Assembly (NCBI GenBank): GCA_003344405.1 | Contig: NOWV01000073.1 | Coordinates: 124,001-188,000 of the forward strand | Length of the DNA stretch: 64,000 nucleotides | Direction: 5' to 3' | Source: Trichoplax sp. H2 | Taxonomy: Eukaryota; Placozoa; Uniplacotomia; Trichoplacea | In this document: positions 14,095-29,189 of the stretch, piece by piece | How positions within the stretch are numbered: position 1 is the first letter of the stretch | Layout: every line of letters starts with the position of its first letter | Program-made: the position numbers and the translations under genes | The notes under the pieces: generated by a model | Told to the model about the DNA's origin: nothing | Databases searched by the model: none | What the model saw: the letters and a program-made list of their open reading frames with translations, nothing else

Positions 14095-17000
14095 TTAACC
14101 TTCAGATGTTGTCAATCGCTTTGTGGTTTTCCTAACAACGAATTCTTGATCGGAATTGGTTCGACCATTAATTCTACCGCTAGCCCAACGTAAGGTAGTT
14201 CCATTACCATTATGATTATTGACGTTATTATTATCTCGTCTTGACATAGTACTTTGAGATCTGGCTAGTAGTCCACCTTTTGGAGGTAATGGGAAACGAC
14301 TCTGCGTTACTGCAATTTTTGGTGAGGCTCGATCTGGCGAGGGAGAACGCTGTGGAGGCGATGTTCTCAGTATTTCTTCTTTATTTGCTTTGCGCGTACT
14401 GGCGAGATGATAATAACAATATGTATTAAATTTATTGAGATATAACAGTCCCATACAGTCTTAGTACTGAACATATTATGCCTGCTTATATATTTGGTAT
14501 AGGACAAATTATATCATCAACTTACTTTAAGGCATCAATAACAGCCATCTGAGTCATGATCTTCCTATTTGCAGCTCGCAACTTTGCAAGACCCGATTTC
14601 TTCCATAGAGATACTTGAGGAGATAACTATTGTATGCAATTATAAATTGAAATCAAATTAGAGCAATACATGCATCTATTCTAAAGTATTCTAATACAAG
14701 AGAAACTAATAGATAGCAACGAAAACAATTAATTTCTCATTCTAAGTTACTGAAAGTAAGTGAAGAAGAATATGATATTACTGCTAATTAATCCATAATA
14801 TTAAGCCTTCTATTTTATAGCACTCATTGCAGGCATTCATAAGTAGCAGGCCGTTGGGATGTGATAAACTTATTTTATCCCATTTTAAAAAGTTCTTTAA
14901 CGTAGATGGCTTTACCTCTCCTGATGGTGGAGGTGTATCAATCTCGGATTCCATCATTTTATTTAATGACTGTCGAAGCTCTTCATTGTGTTCTTGTAGT
15001 AACATAATACGAATATTATTGGCTTTAACTTGCTCTTCTAGATCATTGACACCCCCTAGACATAAAATATAATCAAATATTTCATTGAGACGGATTACAT
15101 GTAGCAATTACTTAATAGACTTCATCGACGACTGGAAATTTTATTTAAATTATGCCTTTCAATCATGGATTAATATTTTTATAATGACTAATCATCCCTG
15201 TAAATACAGACATAATCGCAACATGAAAAATTTCGAGTGGTAGGCATTTAATGAATTAAAGCAATTAATAAGCAAAAAGAGAAATTATTGAGTATCTTAC
15301 CACTCTCCAGTAAATTAAGAAATCCTCGTTCATCAACTGGTTGTTGAATACATAATAATTTTTCGCGTTGTTTGCCTTCATCGACTTGCTCCTGTAACTT
15401 GTTAATGCTATCATACAACTCTTCAATATTTCTTTCTAATCGTTCCTTCTCTTTCATAGCCTCTTTAATTAAACGCTAATTTGAAAGATTGAATAATAGT
15501 TAATTACAAATGGATTATACAACAGTAAGATAATCCATCTAACTCCTTAGCAAAATAATTACCCTTTTTGTTTCTAATTCACCAAGCAATCGGTCAGCAA
15601 CTTCTTCGCTATCTCTTAATTGGGTCGCTAATTCATCGCGCCTTGCTTCTGCCTCTGTCAACATATCGCGTAATGACTCACATTTTTCATCTAATTCATC
15701 AACTCTTTTAACTAAAGCATCGTGCTTGCCCCTCAAAACCTATTATATAAAGATCATAACCATACATAGAGATTCATTAGTAAGTCAGTGAACTGCATAA
15801 CTGCTTTCTTTCCTTCGTAAAATATAAGAGATTAGCGCAATTTGTATGGGAGTAAGACGATTTAAAGTAATAATGTCGTATACTGTGGTATAAGTCTTAA
15901 CTGACCTCATCATGCTTAAGCAAGGTTCTGTTGTGCGCCTTAGCTTTGTTTAATGCTAAGCTAGTATCATTTAATTCTTCTTGAGCTTTCTCATATTCTT
16001 CCATAATTTTAGCAATTTCATCTTCAGCTTTTTCCTTTTCAGTACGGATTTTTGACGCTTTATTCATTTCGTTCGTGACTTTATCTCTTAAATCGGTATT
16101 AGTCATCTCTATATTAGCAAAAGTTAGTAGACAGAAAATTAAATCAAATTCTTCGATTATCAAATCAACTTCAGCCGTAAAATTTAGGATTGAAAACTAG
16201 CTATGAAATTATATTTGTAAAAGATAAATGCTTGACAAACCTAATGTTTTACAAATAATTTGCTCTCTCTTTAATTCTGATCGAATACTGTCCAATTCTG
16301 TTTGAAACTTTTGCCTAGTTCTAATCAATTGGGTTTGTACATTTTGAGTTTCCTTTTCCGCTGTTCGGCATAATTGCTCTAGATCGTCAACTTTTCGTTC
16401 ATATGTAGCTTTATTTTTTTGTAATTCAAGCTCGCCATCTTTAATTAGGTTTTCCAGATGTTGAATTTTCTCAGCTTGTTCTATTAATTGTTAAGAATGT
16501 CAAACTACTTTAAAAGTATTCTTTGTTTAGGTTAAATTGAAAAGTGCCTTTTAATAACTTGAGGTAAACTAATAGTAACCGAGGCTTACAAGTCTTACAT
16601 CTTAATTGAGTACAAAGGTAACTGGAAGACTTTATGGTATAAACAATTTAGAATTCACGATGGCTTAATTAGGCAGCTAATAACTATTTTAACTGATTTT
16701 AAAGCCGAAGATCTATTCTAACCTATCTTACTTTAGTAGCACGTATGAGAATTTTTATCATAACTAAATATCAATATACCAATAAATCAATTACGAGACT
16801 CAAAAAATACATCTTAGCTTTGTACTAATACTGTTCAATGTAAAAATTTTATAGAGGCAATTTAATGGTACTGCGTCGAAAGCAATATAAGTACCTTTTT
16901 ATGATATTTAAAGGTATATAGTAAAACATCGGAACTTTGAATTTAGCTTTGAATACTGTTTGAAAAGTGACCGATTTACCTCGAATTTTTTCGTTAGCTG

Positions 17001-18369
17001 TCCCCAACTCTGCCCTTAAAGGTCCAATCTGGCCATGCAAATTTTGTATAAAACGGCCAAGCAATTTTAAATCTTTTCTTTCTGCATTAGCCCATCGGCT
17101 AATATCCGAAGGTGATAGGGTTGTGCCATTATCAAGGACTTTTTCCATCATTGGTTGAATTTTCACCAATGAACAATGCAATTCGTAGGTTGTGCATAAT
17201 TCCAAAAGTGTATTACCCACTTCGCATAAGCAACATTGTGTCCTTAAGCAGGATTCACAGGGTAGAAATGCTGTCTCGATAGTTTGTGTTTGCGAATCGG
17301 TTACATTATGAGGACGAAATGAGGAGACTGGACGAGCTGATTCCATAACTTTTCCATGAGTGATTCGAGGATTCCTGACTGGTGCACTCGATGGTCGACG
17401 AGGACGTGAATTTTCAGCATCTTCCTCAGATTCATAATCAACATTATAAAATGAAGGTAAAGCTGCTGATTGACGTAGCGCACGGCACTCTTCCTTTAAT
17501 GTATCAATCTCTTGACCAAGGCGTTCAATGGTTTGGCTTTTATTCTTAAGCTATCATTAGTAGGATTAAGGCAATGATAACACTGCATTAGATTAATTAA
17601 GAGAAAATATACAATCTGCAGAGTGTTCAATCAAGCTAGATAATGTATATTATAGAAAGTTCGAAATTTAGTTATCATTTATTTTTTTAACCTATAAAAA
17701 TTTACAATTCTAATCTTACCTCCGTTTGTGTTTGTTGATAAGTCCTGGCAAAATGAACCACTTTATTCCAATATTTCTTGACTACTAAGCCAACAGAAGC
17801 TGCAGAAGCTTTAACCCGACTTTGTCGTCGACTAGGGTTACTTTTATCCTCAGCATCGATCAATTGATCGGAGTAGGAGGCTAAACTTTGCATCAATAAT
17901 AGCATCCTGATATTGTGACAATATAAAATAAATAGTATTCAATCAGGGTAAATACACGTTTGATGTTAAAAACAATTGGCCATAAAACTGATGAAGTACA
18001 ATCGACATTTATTGCGTTAGACTGAAAATAATTTTGCTCTATCAACAATATTATTATTTTTAATTATGGATGTCCGTTTACACAAATGGCTAGCTCATTC
18101 TGTTTTGGTGCTGAATCTTACCTATCGATTACCAACTCAAAAAGGACAATATGAGACATCTGCGAATGTTCTTTTTCTTTAGAGAAACGATAAATATTCA
18201 ATAATTCATCAATTGGAATATCGCAGGCCATACGATCAGGAAATTTCCATGATGGTGTATGAACTTTTTCATGTAGGCGATCGAAGACTTCCAGGACGGT
18301 GCTTTGCATATCTAAAACATCCTGCTTTAAACTTTCCAAGCAATCTTTACTACCTAATAAGTACGTCAT
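14095..18369 (-). CDS. CCDC157: CCDC157-like coiled-coil protein, 10 exons
   Basis: Coiled-coil protein of a family linked in vertebrates to sperm development and Golgi/acrosome organisation; the molecular role is not settled. Exons, 5' to 3': 18369-18122, 17906-17720, 17550-16980, 16480-16241, 16108-15906, 15739-15563, 15475-15301, 15055-14916, 14626-14526, 14398-14095. All phases agree and give about 781 residues. The N-terminus (YLLGSKDCLESL, then PSWKFPDRMACD and LFELVIDRMLLLMQS) matches the conserved CCDC157 head. A Cys-rich segment (LPCESC, TQCCLCEVG) and RWANAERKDL follow. A long heptad-rich coiled coil fills roughly residues 330-640, ending in LEEQVKANNIRI as in the human protein. The tail is basic and Ser/Pro-rich. 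The start ATG was chosen because MTYLLGS aligns with the human MAHLLGS. An RFX X-box lies upstream (18817-18830). Confidence 0.93.
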
Positions 18370-21254
18370 GATGATGCCGATGACCAGTAATATCAAGTGT
18401 TGGAAAAATGAATTTTATTTCCTAGTGATTAAAAGAATTTAACTTTATTTCTTCATAGCTGTCTTTCCAATTACTAAATCTCTTTTACATCTTATAGTAT
18501 TCGTCTAAAATGAGCAGTAGATAGGCAATCCAATTTCTCTCCTAGATTTCTTTTAATGCAAGTTCAATTTTGCCCTCTATATATGAGCAAATAGTGTTAT
18601 AGTTTATAGTTAGCATGTATTTATTTCTAGAGAGTTAGTTGATTAATTGTATTTGTCATTATTTGGTAGCTTTTACTGTTTCTAACTCATTAATTATACA
18701 AGAATTTATCATGCATTAGAAGCTGACGGCGTTGTAATGACAACAACGCGTGCGCAATCGTTAGTTATAAGGGCCTACTATAGGATTCGATGACGTCCAT
18801 GACTCATCAAAGTGCTGTTGCTATAGTAACCATGGTAATGGATCTAGAACTATCTAGTACAGAAATGTCTTAGCCATCGAGTCCAATGTTGGATCAACAT
18901 TGCAGATATAGATTGTACATAATTGCTATAATAAACTTGATCATGTTTGGACACGTTATGTGCTAACAAGATTTCAATTGCTTATTTCGTGGGAAAGGGT
19001 ATCAATATAAATTGTTAGTCTATTCAGGTCCATGTTAGACATGTATTATGTTTAGGATTTAAGCCTTTTGGCCATAAGAAGTAATTCGTCAACATCTGAG
19101 ATTGTATATATATAATAGGCGATAAAAGACTCCGGTCGGAGTGTTAAGAGCACTTTAACCTTGACAATCTTGCCAGTATATTTTAAAGCTATAGGAATAT
19201 GATGCGACAGGCTGAAGTTGTATAGACGATTACTGCACCTACTACTTTATTGTAGACAAAAAAAAATCTATTTCTGCTTATAAGTTTAAATATATAAATA
19301 GGATATACTGTATAGGCGATAGTGGGATTTACTACTTTGTTATAGACAAGAAGGATTCATTTCTTTTTAGGAGTACTTGCAAAATAATGAAAGACTTTGA
19401 TAAATGGCTGATTTGCTAGTACAAACTATAGATGATTAGCCATCAGTGATCTCTACTATTAAAATCCTTGCCACTATGCCAATGCTATACCAACCAATAT
19501 GTCAGAGTAACATGTTAACTTAATCTGATAACATATACGTATATGCTACACTAACATGTGTACAGCTTATTCAGAAAATGAATAAGTGGCAAGGTAACGG
19601 AGAAATAAAGACGAAATGTATATTGTATATGCACCTGTGCTGTCGTGGCTCGTCCTATAACACGCATTATATATTATATATTTAATTATTATAGTCATAA
19701 GCAAATATATACACTTTTTTGTACGTATTTATATTGTAGAAATGTATTAGACGATTTCTGTACAACGTTAATCTATCAGCGCTAATCCTATATATTGCGA
19801 TTTGCAAAAAGTCGAAGTAAGTCCATTCTACTTTCTCTCTCTCCCTCTCTCTCTGTAATGAGCAATTAATGTATCGATCCAGTTAGAATTTATACTTAGA
19901 TCATGGCATACCTCCCGCTGTTTTATTCACTTTTGAGCATTCATCACTCATGCTTTTGCTTCTCTAATCTATGCCATAATATTTTACTATAGCAGCATTT
20001 TCACAATCAATCTCCGTAACAGCCTTAAAATTGAATTTAGTAGTCTTCTTTATGCGTCATTTTGTCAACAATACTTCAAATTAAGACGATTTCTAAGCGA
20101 TAGTGTTTTGTGATGCTAGCTAATACACACAAAAATCCAGTGTTATCAATACAATCTGTGTAGCTTTACTATCTTGACTTTCTATGTATGCAGAGAATGG
20201 GATACAAAGAATGTAAGAAAAGTTAGCACAATTTTCTGGCCATAGTACAGGAAATCTAATTATTAGAGTAACATCATATTTGATGACATTATTAGTGCAA
20301 TATACAATATATTCATTAAATTTCAGCAACAGCCTACGTTGCCCTTGTGTGTGTGTGTTTCAGACCCAATTTTAATCGTCAGAATTTGCCTGCTGTCTTA
20401 TAAAGATATCGTTCACTACTATTGTAGTTTTAGGTGTAAATTTCTTTCAAACTTTTTATTATAATCCAAAATTTCTCGGCCAGTGCTACCTAGCTATAAA
20501 GAGGCTACGAATTTGTGTAGTAACAAACTTTTGTGCTTATACTGGTAAAGCTGCGTAGAAACTGTCCTATGTATCTTCTGACTAACGTCGAAATTTTTAA
20601 ACAGATTTTGACTGTAGATCGGTTGAGCTACATTTTGATAGTTATTTCATGAATTTATAGCATGTTGCCGATTCATATAATTACATTACGAAATCTTATT
20701 AAATCATATTTCTTTACTCACTCGTAAATGAGTATTATCGATGGTCTGTAATACAAAAAACAATCTTATTAGGCCATACTACCTTTCCAAATATGAACAA
20801 TTGATAGGCTAGCATGCTTTTAATTATATAATTACAGTTACGAAGAATACTATAGTAGCCAGCGAATATAGGAATCTTGATGCTAACCAACAAATGACGT
20901 CCGGTAGTTTATTGTTACAAACTTTGCATATTTTTATTTTCATTTGGATTTAATGATGTTAAGACATGATATCAACAATTTTAATAAGGTATTTTATAAT
21001 TTTTAGCTATGAAGGTAGCGGTATTATAATTTAAAATTATGATTTAAATAGATTTTATATTTCGAACTAAATCAAATCAGGACTTCATTAAAATAGGGGT
21101 GCCACTCATTTCTTATACAGTCTTAATCAGACGTCGTGTGCATTCCTCTGATGAAAGATAACAACGCATTAACGACATTATATCGTCCTATATTCTCAAT
21201 TTAATCCTTATTTAATGTATATTTGATTACATTATCTTAATAATCTTAACGCTA
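18370..21254. other. Spacer between CCDC92 and CCDC157 with CCDC157 promoter
   Basis: About 2.9 kb with no supported exon. It should hold the CCDC157 promoter near 18.4-18.9 kb (X-box, plus a TGACGTCC and a TGACTCA motif at 18791-18806) and the CCDC92 3' end near 21.2 kb. A short CT microsatellite sits near 19830-19856 and a GT run near 20350. The minus-strand frame at 20120-20329 looks non-coding. Confidence 0.5.
18817..18830. promoter_or_regulatory. RFX X-box motif upstream of CCDC157
   Basis: GTTGCTATAGTAAC fits the RFX consensus GTHNYYATRRNAAC at all 14 positions on both strands. It lies about 450 bp upstream of the CCDC157 ATG. X-boxes control ciliary genes in animals, so this is a plausible ciliary enhancer. 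Function is inferred from the motif only. Confidence 0.6.
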
Positions 21255-24200
21255 CTAGGATTTTGAATTAGTTGGAGATTGAATAGTTTTATCCCACGTT
21301 GCATTATTTACAGCTAAAGGATTAACGATAACCGTGCCTATGTCATTATTTTGAATTGATGTCTTTTTATGATTATTATTAAGACTACCAGAACCAATGG
21401 AACTTCTTTTACTCGGGCTGCTTTGCCGTCCTGAGCAATTTGTATCATTTGAAATGGGTGGTAAAACAGTTGTTTTATTCACCCGAACATCTCCAGAGTG
21501 ATCATCGTAGATAATAAAGTTCTGATCGTGATAATCACCTGATAATCGTCTACTAGAATTTTTTGGGTTCGTCTTTCGTAAACCACCTGAATTATAAGGA
21601 CCACTTTTATGATCTGATGAGGAATTAGGCGTTCTCTGGATACCATTAGCAGTTATATCTCCACGGCTATTGCCATGATGGTCAATCATGACAAATTGTG
21701 GAGATGAAGTTGTCTTTCTAATCGTCCTCATCCTACCACTACTAGATCTTGGAGCACCACTAGCCGGAGGAGATGGTGAAATTATCGGTCGATTAGCCGG
21801 CTGATAGTTTACGACTTGGTTTGATACTTGGATCAATTGAGTATTTAGTTGAGCAATTAATTTTTTACGTAGGTCTAACTCTTTGCATTGTTGCATAAGT
21901 TTATCGTCTTTCATTTTAATAGTTTCTTGATGAGTCTCTTCGACCTGGTGAAGTCGATTTTTGAACTCTTCAATCATACAGTCCCTATTGGCAATATCTT
22001 GTGATAATTGATTATTTTGTGATCTCAATTGATCATTTTCTCCTCCTAAATCTTTCAGTTGATTTCTAATTCCTAAATTAATAAGAAATTAAAATCCATA
22101 ATTTAAAAAACTGATTTCGACTGTGCAGTCTCTTCTATTATGGTAAAAATAGAAATACAATTCAAGTTTGTCCATACTTAGCAATAACTTGAAGAAAGTT
22201 TTTTATCCGTATCAAACATAAACATAAATAAACTGAATAAAAAAGCAATATGCCTATACGTTATATTGATTTCGGCTACGAGCAGGCCTTATGTAAACTA
22301 CTGGAGCTAACACAATCATGAACGAAAAATGCACACTACGATTGGATGATCAGTACTTCGAAAACAGATTTTAATGCCATTGACCTCTAATAATTATTAA
22401 TCTCTACTTTGTGTCCGAATTTACATCGTTAATATGCTATCCTATCAATAGCGAATAAGATTAAGTTACTTTATTATCCTAAAATTATGTGTAGTCTTGA
22501 GCGTTATGGCTCATATTAACATATGCAAAACTCCTTATCATCGCAAATAAAATTACGTGCCAAGAGGATCTTAGTAGCTTGATTTAAATAGATATTGGTC
22601 ACTTTCAATAATATATAGGATCATAAAAATGATAGCAATATTTCTAATTAACAGTACTTTTCATTTTGTTTGATTCTCGTGTCCCATGAAAATAAGTTTA
22701 AGAAGATAAATAGTTAAATTAGTTTCAAGAATAACTGTCCGACAGCGAAATATACAGAAGGTGACAGAAACTAAAATTTATTACGATTACTTCTGTCCTA
22801 ATCTGTCCAAGTTGCCTAAGGGTATTATTTTGTGACATGTAATCAGTAAAAATGATAGCAATATTTCTAGTTAACTATATTGTTCATTTGGTTTTATTTC
22901 CGTATTCTCGTAATATATATTCAAGAAGATAAATAGTCAAGCTATTTTCAAAAGAATGACTATCCAATAGCGAAATATAGATGGTAGAAACCGAATTATT
23001 ACGTGGAAAGTATAGTAGTCTCAAGTATAAAAATTACTATCTGCTACGCAAAGTAAATCGTCCGGATAGAACTATGAAGTAAATACTACTAAGATTTTGA
23101 GCTTTACCCTCTGAATTGTAGATACCGTAAATATTCCACTATGCAATTAAAAACTGAATATTTTATGCTGAAATTCTAACAATTGTATTCTTAATCTTTC
23201 TTATTAATTTCAGGAACATTTGAAATCTTGTAACTGTAACGTTAATAAACATATAATATTAGCTTCATCAATTTTCTAATGTTGTCGCAGATAATCATCA
23301 GTGATTTGTCATAGGATGTACAATAAGATTATTCAATGTTACTGGTATAAAGCAAAGTAGATAGGGGTAAATTTTAAATTAATGTAACTATGCGATTGTT
23401 TTCATACTTATCAATATCGATATAATGTAGGGTAGCAATATTTTTCCTACAATTATCCTCTGCCATTGTAGATTGAGACACAGTCTCTACTACAACTTCG
23501 GATATGATTCATTGACATTGTTTTTAATTCCATGTAGGAAATTTTTAAAATCTTCTAATACTATTAATGCAATATCGACTCCTTTTGTAGGCACTGAATT
23601 GCTAAGTTAGATACAAGTAAAAAATTTAATTTTTTATGTCTTCCATCTTCTGTAGTGATTTACTGATCTTGTTCCAACAACATTAACTGCCGTACAAATA
23701 ATTCTGCTAACATGGATTTGTGAATGATTTCATTTACAATTTTTAGTATACTGTAATCAGCTATCATCTGTCAATTTTACTGTTATTTCCCTCGATGATG
23801 ATCTATTAAGTATACATGGGCGATTAGATTATAAGTTATTTCACTTCAACTTTTCTTACTGTATGTACCGTTACTCCGGTTTCTAGATTCGCATAACTTT
23901 GCTACATTCAAATCTGTTGCATAGATTTCATCATTATATCGGATAGTGTAGTAAGAAAAGGATGGCAGCATTAGTGCCTCTTTTAACACCGTGGACATAA
24001 ATTTTGGATAATACATCAGAAAATTTATGATAAAGATGAAGCAAAGGTGATAAACTGTAGATCTGAATAATATATAGTAATTATGATCGTGCTAGTGGTT
24101 AGCAACTTGCCAGCTTTCGTCTATTTTATCCGCAATAATATTTAAATTTCTATCCTACTGAGGTTAGTTGTAAATTTTATATCATTTGCGATTACGAACA

Positions 24201-24669
24201 GTGAATGCTTCAATATTTTAGCCAGGACATACGGTAGTATAGTTTAAAACCCGAATGATGAGGATAATAACTTAAAAGCTATTATCATCAATCATTAAGA
24301 ATATACTCGTAGAATGGAGTTGAAGTGGAAAGTTTATAGGATTGCAGTAATAATATGACTTACTATTTTCATTCTCGGTATTCGTTTTCAGGGCTAATTC
24401 TAGCGTTAGATCTAGATATAAGCAGAAATAGGACGAAAATAAATTAAATTACTGACCACTATCAACCTTTCTACGTCGACACTTGGTTGTCTAATGTTGA
24501 TGATGATAATATGCGATAATGTATCGAAAAGATTCAGATAAGACATACCCGAACATTTCTTCTGTAGTTTTTCAATTTCTTCATGTAGACTTTTTAGTGT
24601 TTTAGTATGCTCTTCCTGTAGATAGTGAATCGTAGTTGATGGTAATTTCTTTGAAGTTGGATGGCTCAT
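21255..24669 (-). CDS. CCDC92: CCDC92-like coiled-coil protein, 2 coding exons
   Basis: Homologue of CCDC92, a coiled-coil protein found at centrioles and cilia in vertebrates. Exons are 24669-24549 and 22072-21255, joined in phase 1 across a 2.5 kb intron, giving 312 residues (human about 331). The N-terminal block around residues 17-40 (LQEEHTKTLKSLHEEIEKLQ) corresponds to the hallmark CCDC92 coiled coil. A second coiled coil spans about residues 42-120. The rest is Ser/Asn-rich and probably disordered, with a PPISND stretch that resembles a short conserved patch in the vertebrate protein. The gene is in tandem with CCDC157 and has its own X-box-like motif upstream (25200-25213). A further small exon inside the large intron cannot be excluded. 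Confidence 0.87.
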
Positions 24670-25199
24670 TATAGATACAAATCAAAATGTAGCGCTAGTA
24701 TGAAGTAGTTTGTATTTCTTTAAGATGAAAACCAAGACAGGAAAATTATTGATGTACTTGGTATAATTATATATCCGCGTTGAATATATTATATACTATA
24801 TAATTTAGGTGTGCTGAAAAATAAATCCTCGACTTCCTTCGATCTGTCCACAATATAACTTTGGTTAGCGTATTACAAGATAAATCCAATTCTAATTAAG
24901 AAGTAGATATAGCAATCAAAATAACCATAGACGTTCCTTAGTAAAAATCGATGTTCTACCACTTGATCGCCGAATGATATATCTTAAGATTTCTTTATTC
25001 TTGTTAGTGATGGTTCACTGGCGTCAATGAAGAATCTTGATCGATGAATAGTGATTTTAAACAAGTTTAAAGACTATCATCAGTTTTAATTTAATCAAGT
25101 GCAAGTCTATAACGGTAGGAAAAAAGTCAATAACTGAGTTCACGTCGAGTAATCACTTAAACTTGGCCTAGAGCTGTTGGTGCCGCAATGACATGAGCG

Positions 25200-25213
25200 G
25201 TTGCTATGGTGAT
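25200..25213. promoter_or_regulatory. X-box-like motif upstream of CCDC92
   Basis: GTTGCTATGGTGAT, read on the minus strand as ATCACCATAGCAAC, fits the RFX consensus at 13 of 14 positions; only the first G is lost. It lies about 530 bp upstream of the CCDC92 ATG. Confidence 0.4.
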
Positions 25214-28200
25214 ACAAGATATCAGCCGATAAATATGACATTGCACTATTAAATAATGCTGACTTGAGGGGCGTGGAGTTAGGCTTCCTTGATTGAAAAC
25301 TTCTTGTATAGATATAATAATCAAAGCCTATTTGTTTTAGACTGCATTCATGGTACTGATATGCTTAAGTATGTGGTGTAGTATTCTCATCACTTAATTT
25401 TTTTCTAACGCATATTTTGGCTGGATAGAATAAAAAGTTTTATTAAGAATAGAGATACAGGTGACAAGGTATTAATTACCAAGTGGTATTGATATCAATA
25501 ATAATATAGGTTATAACTTTCACAACGTTAGAGTTTACTACTAGCATAAAAATATTGAATATTTTATTTTAACAAAGCTTATCTGTGGGATGTAGGAAAA
25601 TATACCACATATTGATGTAGTGTTTAGGTTGTTGATAGATCATTAAAAATAAATTGGAATTGCAGACACCTGGATTGACTAAACTGAGTCATAAGATTAG
25701 ATGGAATTTAATTCAGTTGATGTAGATGTAATTTAGACTAGCTACCCATTGAAGTTGCCATCAACTTAGTTTTAATGCTGCTTTAATAAGCGCCTATGTT
25801 AATGTATTTCACGTCATACAAAAAGTGCGATATCTTAGCCACCATATACCATCAGGAACCATCTCCTACTAAATAGCTAATCTTGAATCGAGCTTTGCAA
25901 AAGTGATTTACTAGTGGTCGGAGTTATTTATGTGAGAGTTGTCTTCTATTTATTAAATTTTTCCAATCAACCTATTTTAGGTATTTTATAGCTAACGCCA
26001 AATATTACCGGATTTCGAGTACGTTTAAATTATTCTTTAACGCTGAAAAAAGAATTTCAATATAAGTTCTATGCCTTAAATATAAAACAAAACATTGAAA
26101 CGATGATAGCTATAAAAGTATTATAATAGCATTCTAAGACAGAAACCCTGCATCTGCGAAATAATTCAATTCATATTTTGTTCCCACCCCTTTTATCGCT
26201 TTTCATGTTTTTATTTAACTTAGGCAAGCATTGCTTTCTTACAAAATTGAAGATTTATAATAAAAGGATATAGTGATATTCATGATGCATTGCAAATGCT
26301 AATTAATTGATGCATAGAGATTAATGAAATTAAATATTTAGTTGATAAAGCGATTTCAGCTTTTGAGTACTTGGATTTATTATTTATAATGCCTATAGCA
26401 TAAATTTAATAAAATTTCGAAGCAAAAAAGTATCGCTTCTGCCTCGTAAACGACCAATAAATGTTTTCTATTTAAAGTTGTTGGAAGATGTTTATTAAGT
26501 TTAAAATGGAATTATACTAACATGCAAGACTGCAGCTATCCTCTAAATATTTCTTCTGTAAAATATCGTTAAATATTCTAACGTATTAGAAGAATGCAAT
26601 AAAGTAGCGCTTAAAGCGTTACCACTGAGTTTGTTCTGAATGTATTTTCATGGCAAGTTCTACGATTAATATACGCGCAATTTATAACATATAATTAATA
26701 AGGTTACAATTCGTGAATATTTCTTATCGCGCATATAATCTATTGTAGTTTCATATGCCATTTTGGCAAGTAAATCGTGGAAGTTAAATTAGACAGGTTT
26801 TGAATATTAATCCATATCTGTTCTATAGCGACTAATACGATATGAATCAAATTCATAAAAGATTTAAAAAGTGCAGATCTAAAACTTTGAGATTAATTTG
26901 TATGTAATAGCTTTTAGGCAACTCTTAACTATGCATATAAGCTTAATTTTAGATGTAACATCACCAAATAGTTGCAGGCTGATAATATTAAATTGAAATA
27001 TTCGCCTGAAGGTCTCTCTATATTTATAATGCTTTAAAAATCCTCTTTTATGTTGGCATTTTTGTTAAGCACAAAACCATTCTGATTGAGATATAAAAAT
27101 TACTAATATTTCTTTATTAAGCCTACTCTAGCACCATTTTAACATCGGCAGCCAGCTATTCTCTTAATGATAGCCGAGGTCGGGTTTTAGCTCGATCATA
27201 TATTACTGTAAGCAGTTATGATTGGGAATGTAAGCTTTGCTTTCGCGTTATTGAAACGTTGTTAGCCAATAAATCATCAATTGGCATATCGTTATAAATT
27301 TTATACTAATAAAAATTAATCATCTAATGAAGTAGAGCATTTATTTTATTTCTCTAGGATATGTCATAGTTGTTGTAGAAAATAATAATTGCAATCAAAG
27401 TTAACTAAATTGGATTTTTATCCATATTTATCAGATTTTTACCGTAATAATTATATACCTAACTTAGGAATTACTTAGGTGGTGATGTGATTAAAGATAC
27501 TGGTAAAACTGGCAATATAATAAGAATTTAAAAGCATTATCGTATTGTTTAATTTGCTACATTCCATAAAAACATTAATTCATTTATGATCTTACCCTTC
27601 TTAAAGCTTTTCATGCAAGTATTATTGTCACTTTAAGCAAAATCTAGGCAGTCATCTAGCTAGATTAGGTAATTTTTATAGTAAATAGCTGAAATAACGT
27701 AACCTTAACTACAGAATAACAAGATTAACATTCCTAGTGATAGCATCCAAATATAGGAACTAATTGAAATTACACGTTACAGGATATGATCTTCATTGCA
27801 TTGCATTACAGTTGCACTTCTTAGATAATACATATAAGAAGATAAGAAATTACTGGATATTTTTTGTTAGAAAATACAATATAAAGTTCATGCCAGCAAT
27901 TTATTAATTGCTTCTAACCAAATAGCAGAAAACTATTCCCAAATCTATCTAATTTAGAATTACGTATTTGGTCTTGTCACTATTATTTATTTGCTATTAA
28001 AATCGATGTATGTCAAAAAAATTCAATCACAAATGTAATAGACTAATCTTGTATCTTTCAATCAATAGATATAAGTTTCTAATTTGGAATTTATTCACAG
28101 GTTGAACTTGCAAGTTCAGTAATTAGAAAGACTATTCAATATATATGATGCGAAGAAATTTCCTAATTCGACACCTAAGATCAGTTAAATTCCGGCATTC

Positions 28201-29189
28201 ATTTTGTACGGAAAGATATTTTACTAATCAAAGTCTACATTTTAAGATTTATTATTTCTGGCATTTTAAAACATCATGTTCATGGTATAGAAGAATAAAC
28301 ATTTGTAAGCAATTCCGTATGATAAGTTTATTAAAAAAAGCATTTTAAACTTTTATTTTACTTGTGGTGCAGTAAATAGGTGCATCACAAGCTGCAAACG
28401 CATGGCTTTTGAAAATGCATGCAATGATGTAAATTTCTAATACGGCAGAATAAAAATAGAGAGAAATGTAGTATGACAATTGAAGTCAATGATGATAAAT
28501 TGCCATGATAATATTTCACGTTTACCTATGGATTACTAGTTGCACCTTACCTTCATTTTTAATTAATCAATCATTAAACTTAAAGTTCGATTTTGATAAT
28601 AAATTAATCAGATACGCGTATACAGCAGTACCGCCGTCATAAACACAAGTGTTCTGGCAGTAAGATCGATTTCCAATTTTTAAAAGCCTCATTTCTGAAA
28701 GGACGTAGTACGAAAGTAATTACGTTATGATTCTATGCTGATATACATTTAAACCAGATGATTATACTAGCAAATTTCAATGTAAATGAAAATACCTGAT
28801 TTTGATCAGATATCATTCATAGTTCGTTATTTCCTGAAAAAAAATTAATATGATATCAGATCTCTGTATATCCGTACACGGATTTAATATCGTAAAGTAG
28901 AACATAAGAAGATTTTTACCACTTGGATGCGTAGGGGTACTAACATTACAATTGACTATTTCCATGGTAATAAAATATCAGCTTTATATAGTCCAATAGT
29001 AAAAATGCTTCCATAGTAAGTTGATTAAGAGATTTTTAAATAAGTAATAGAAAATTGGAGTATAGTAAAAATTTATAATTTGTTACAAGACTTTAAACTA
29101 TGATTTCTAGTATTGATAAATTGTTGCATAATGCTCGGATACTAAGGCAAAGCGTACAGCGTTAAATTGGTGTTCAGAATCTTGATTAC

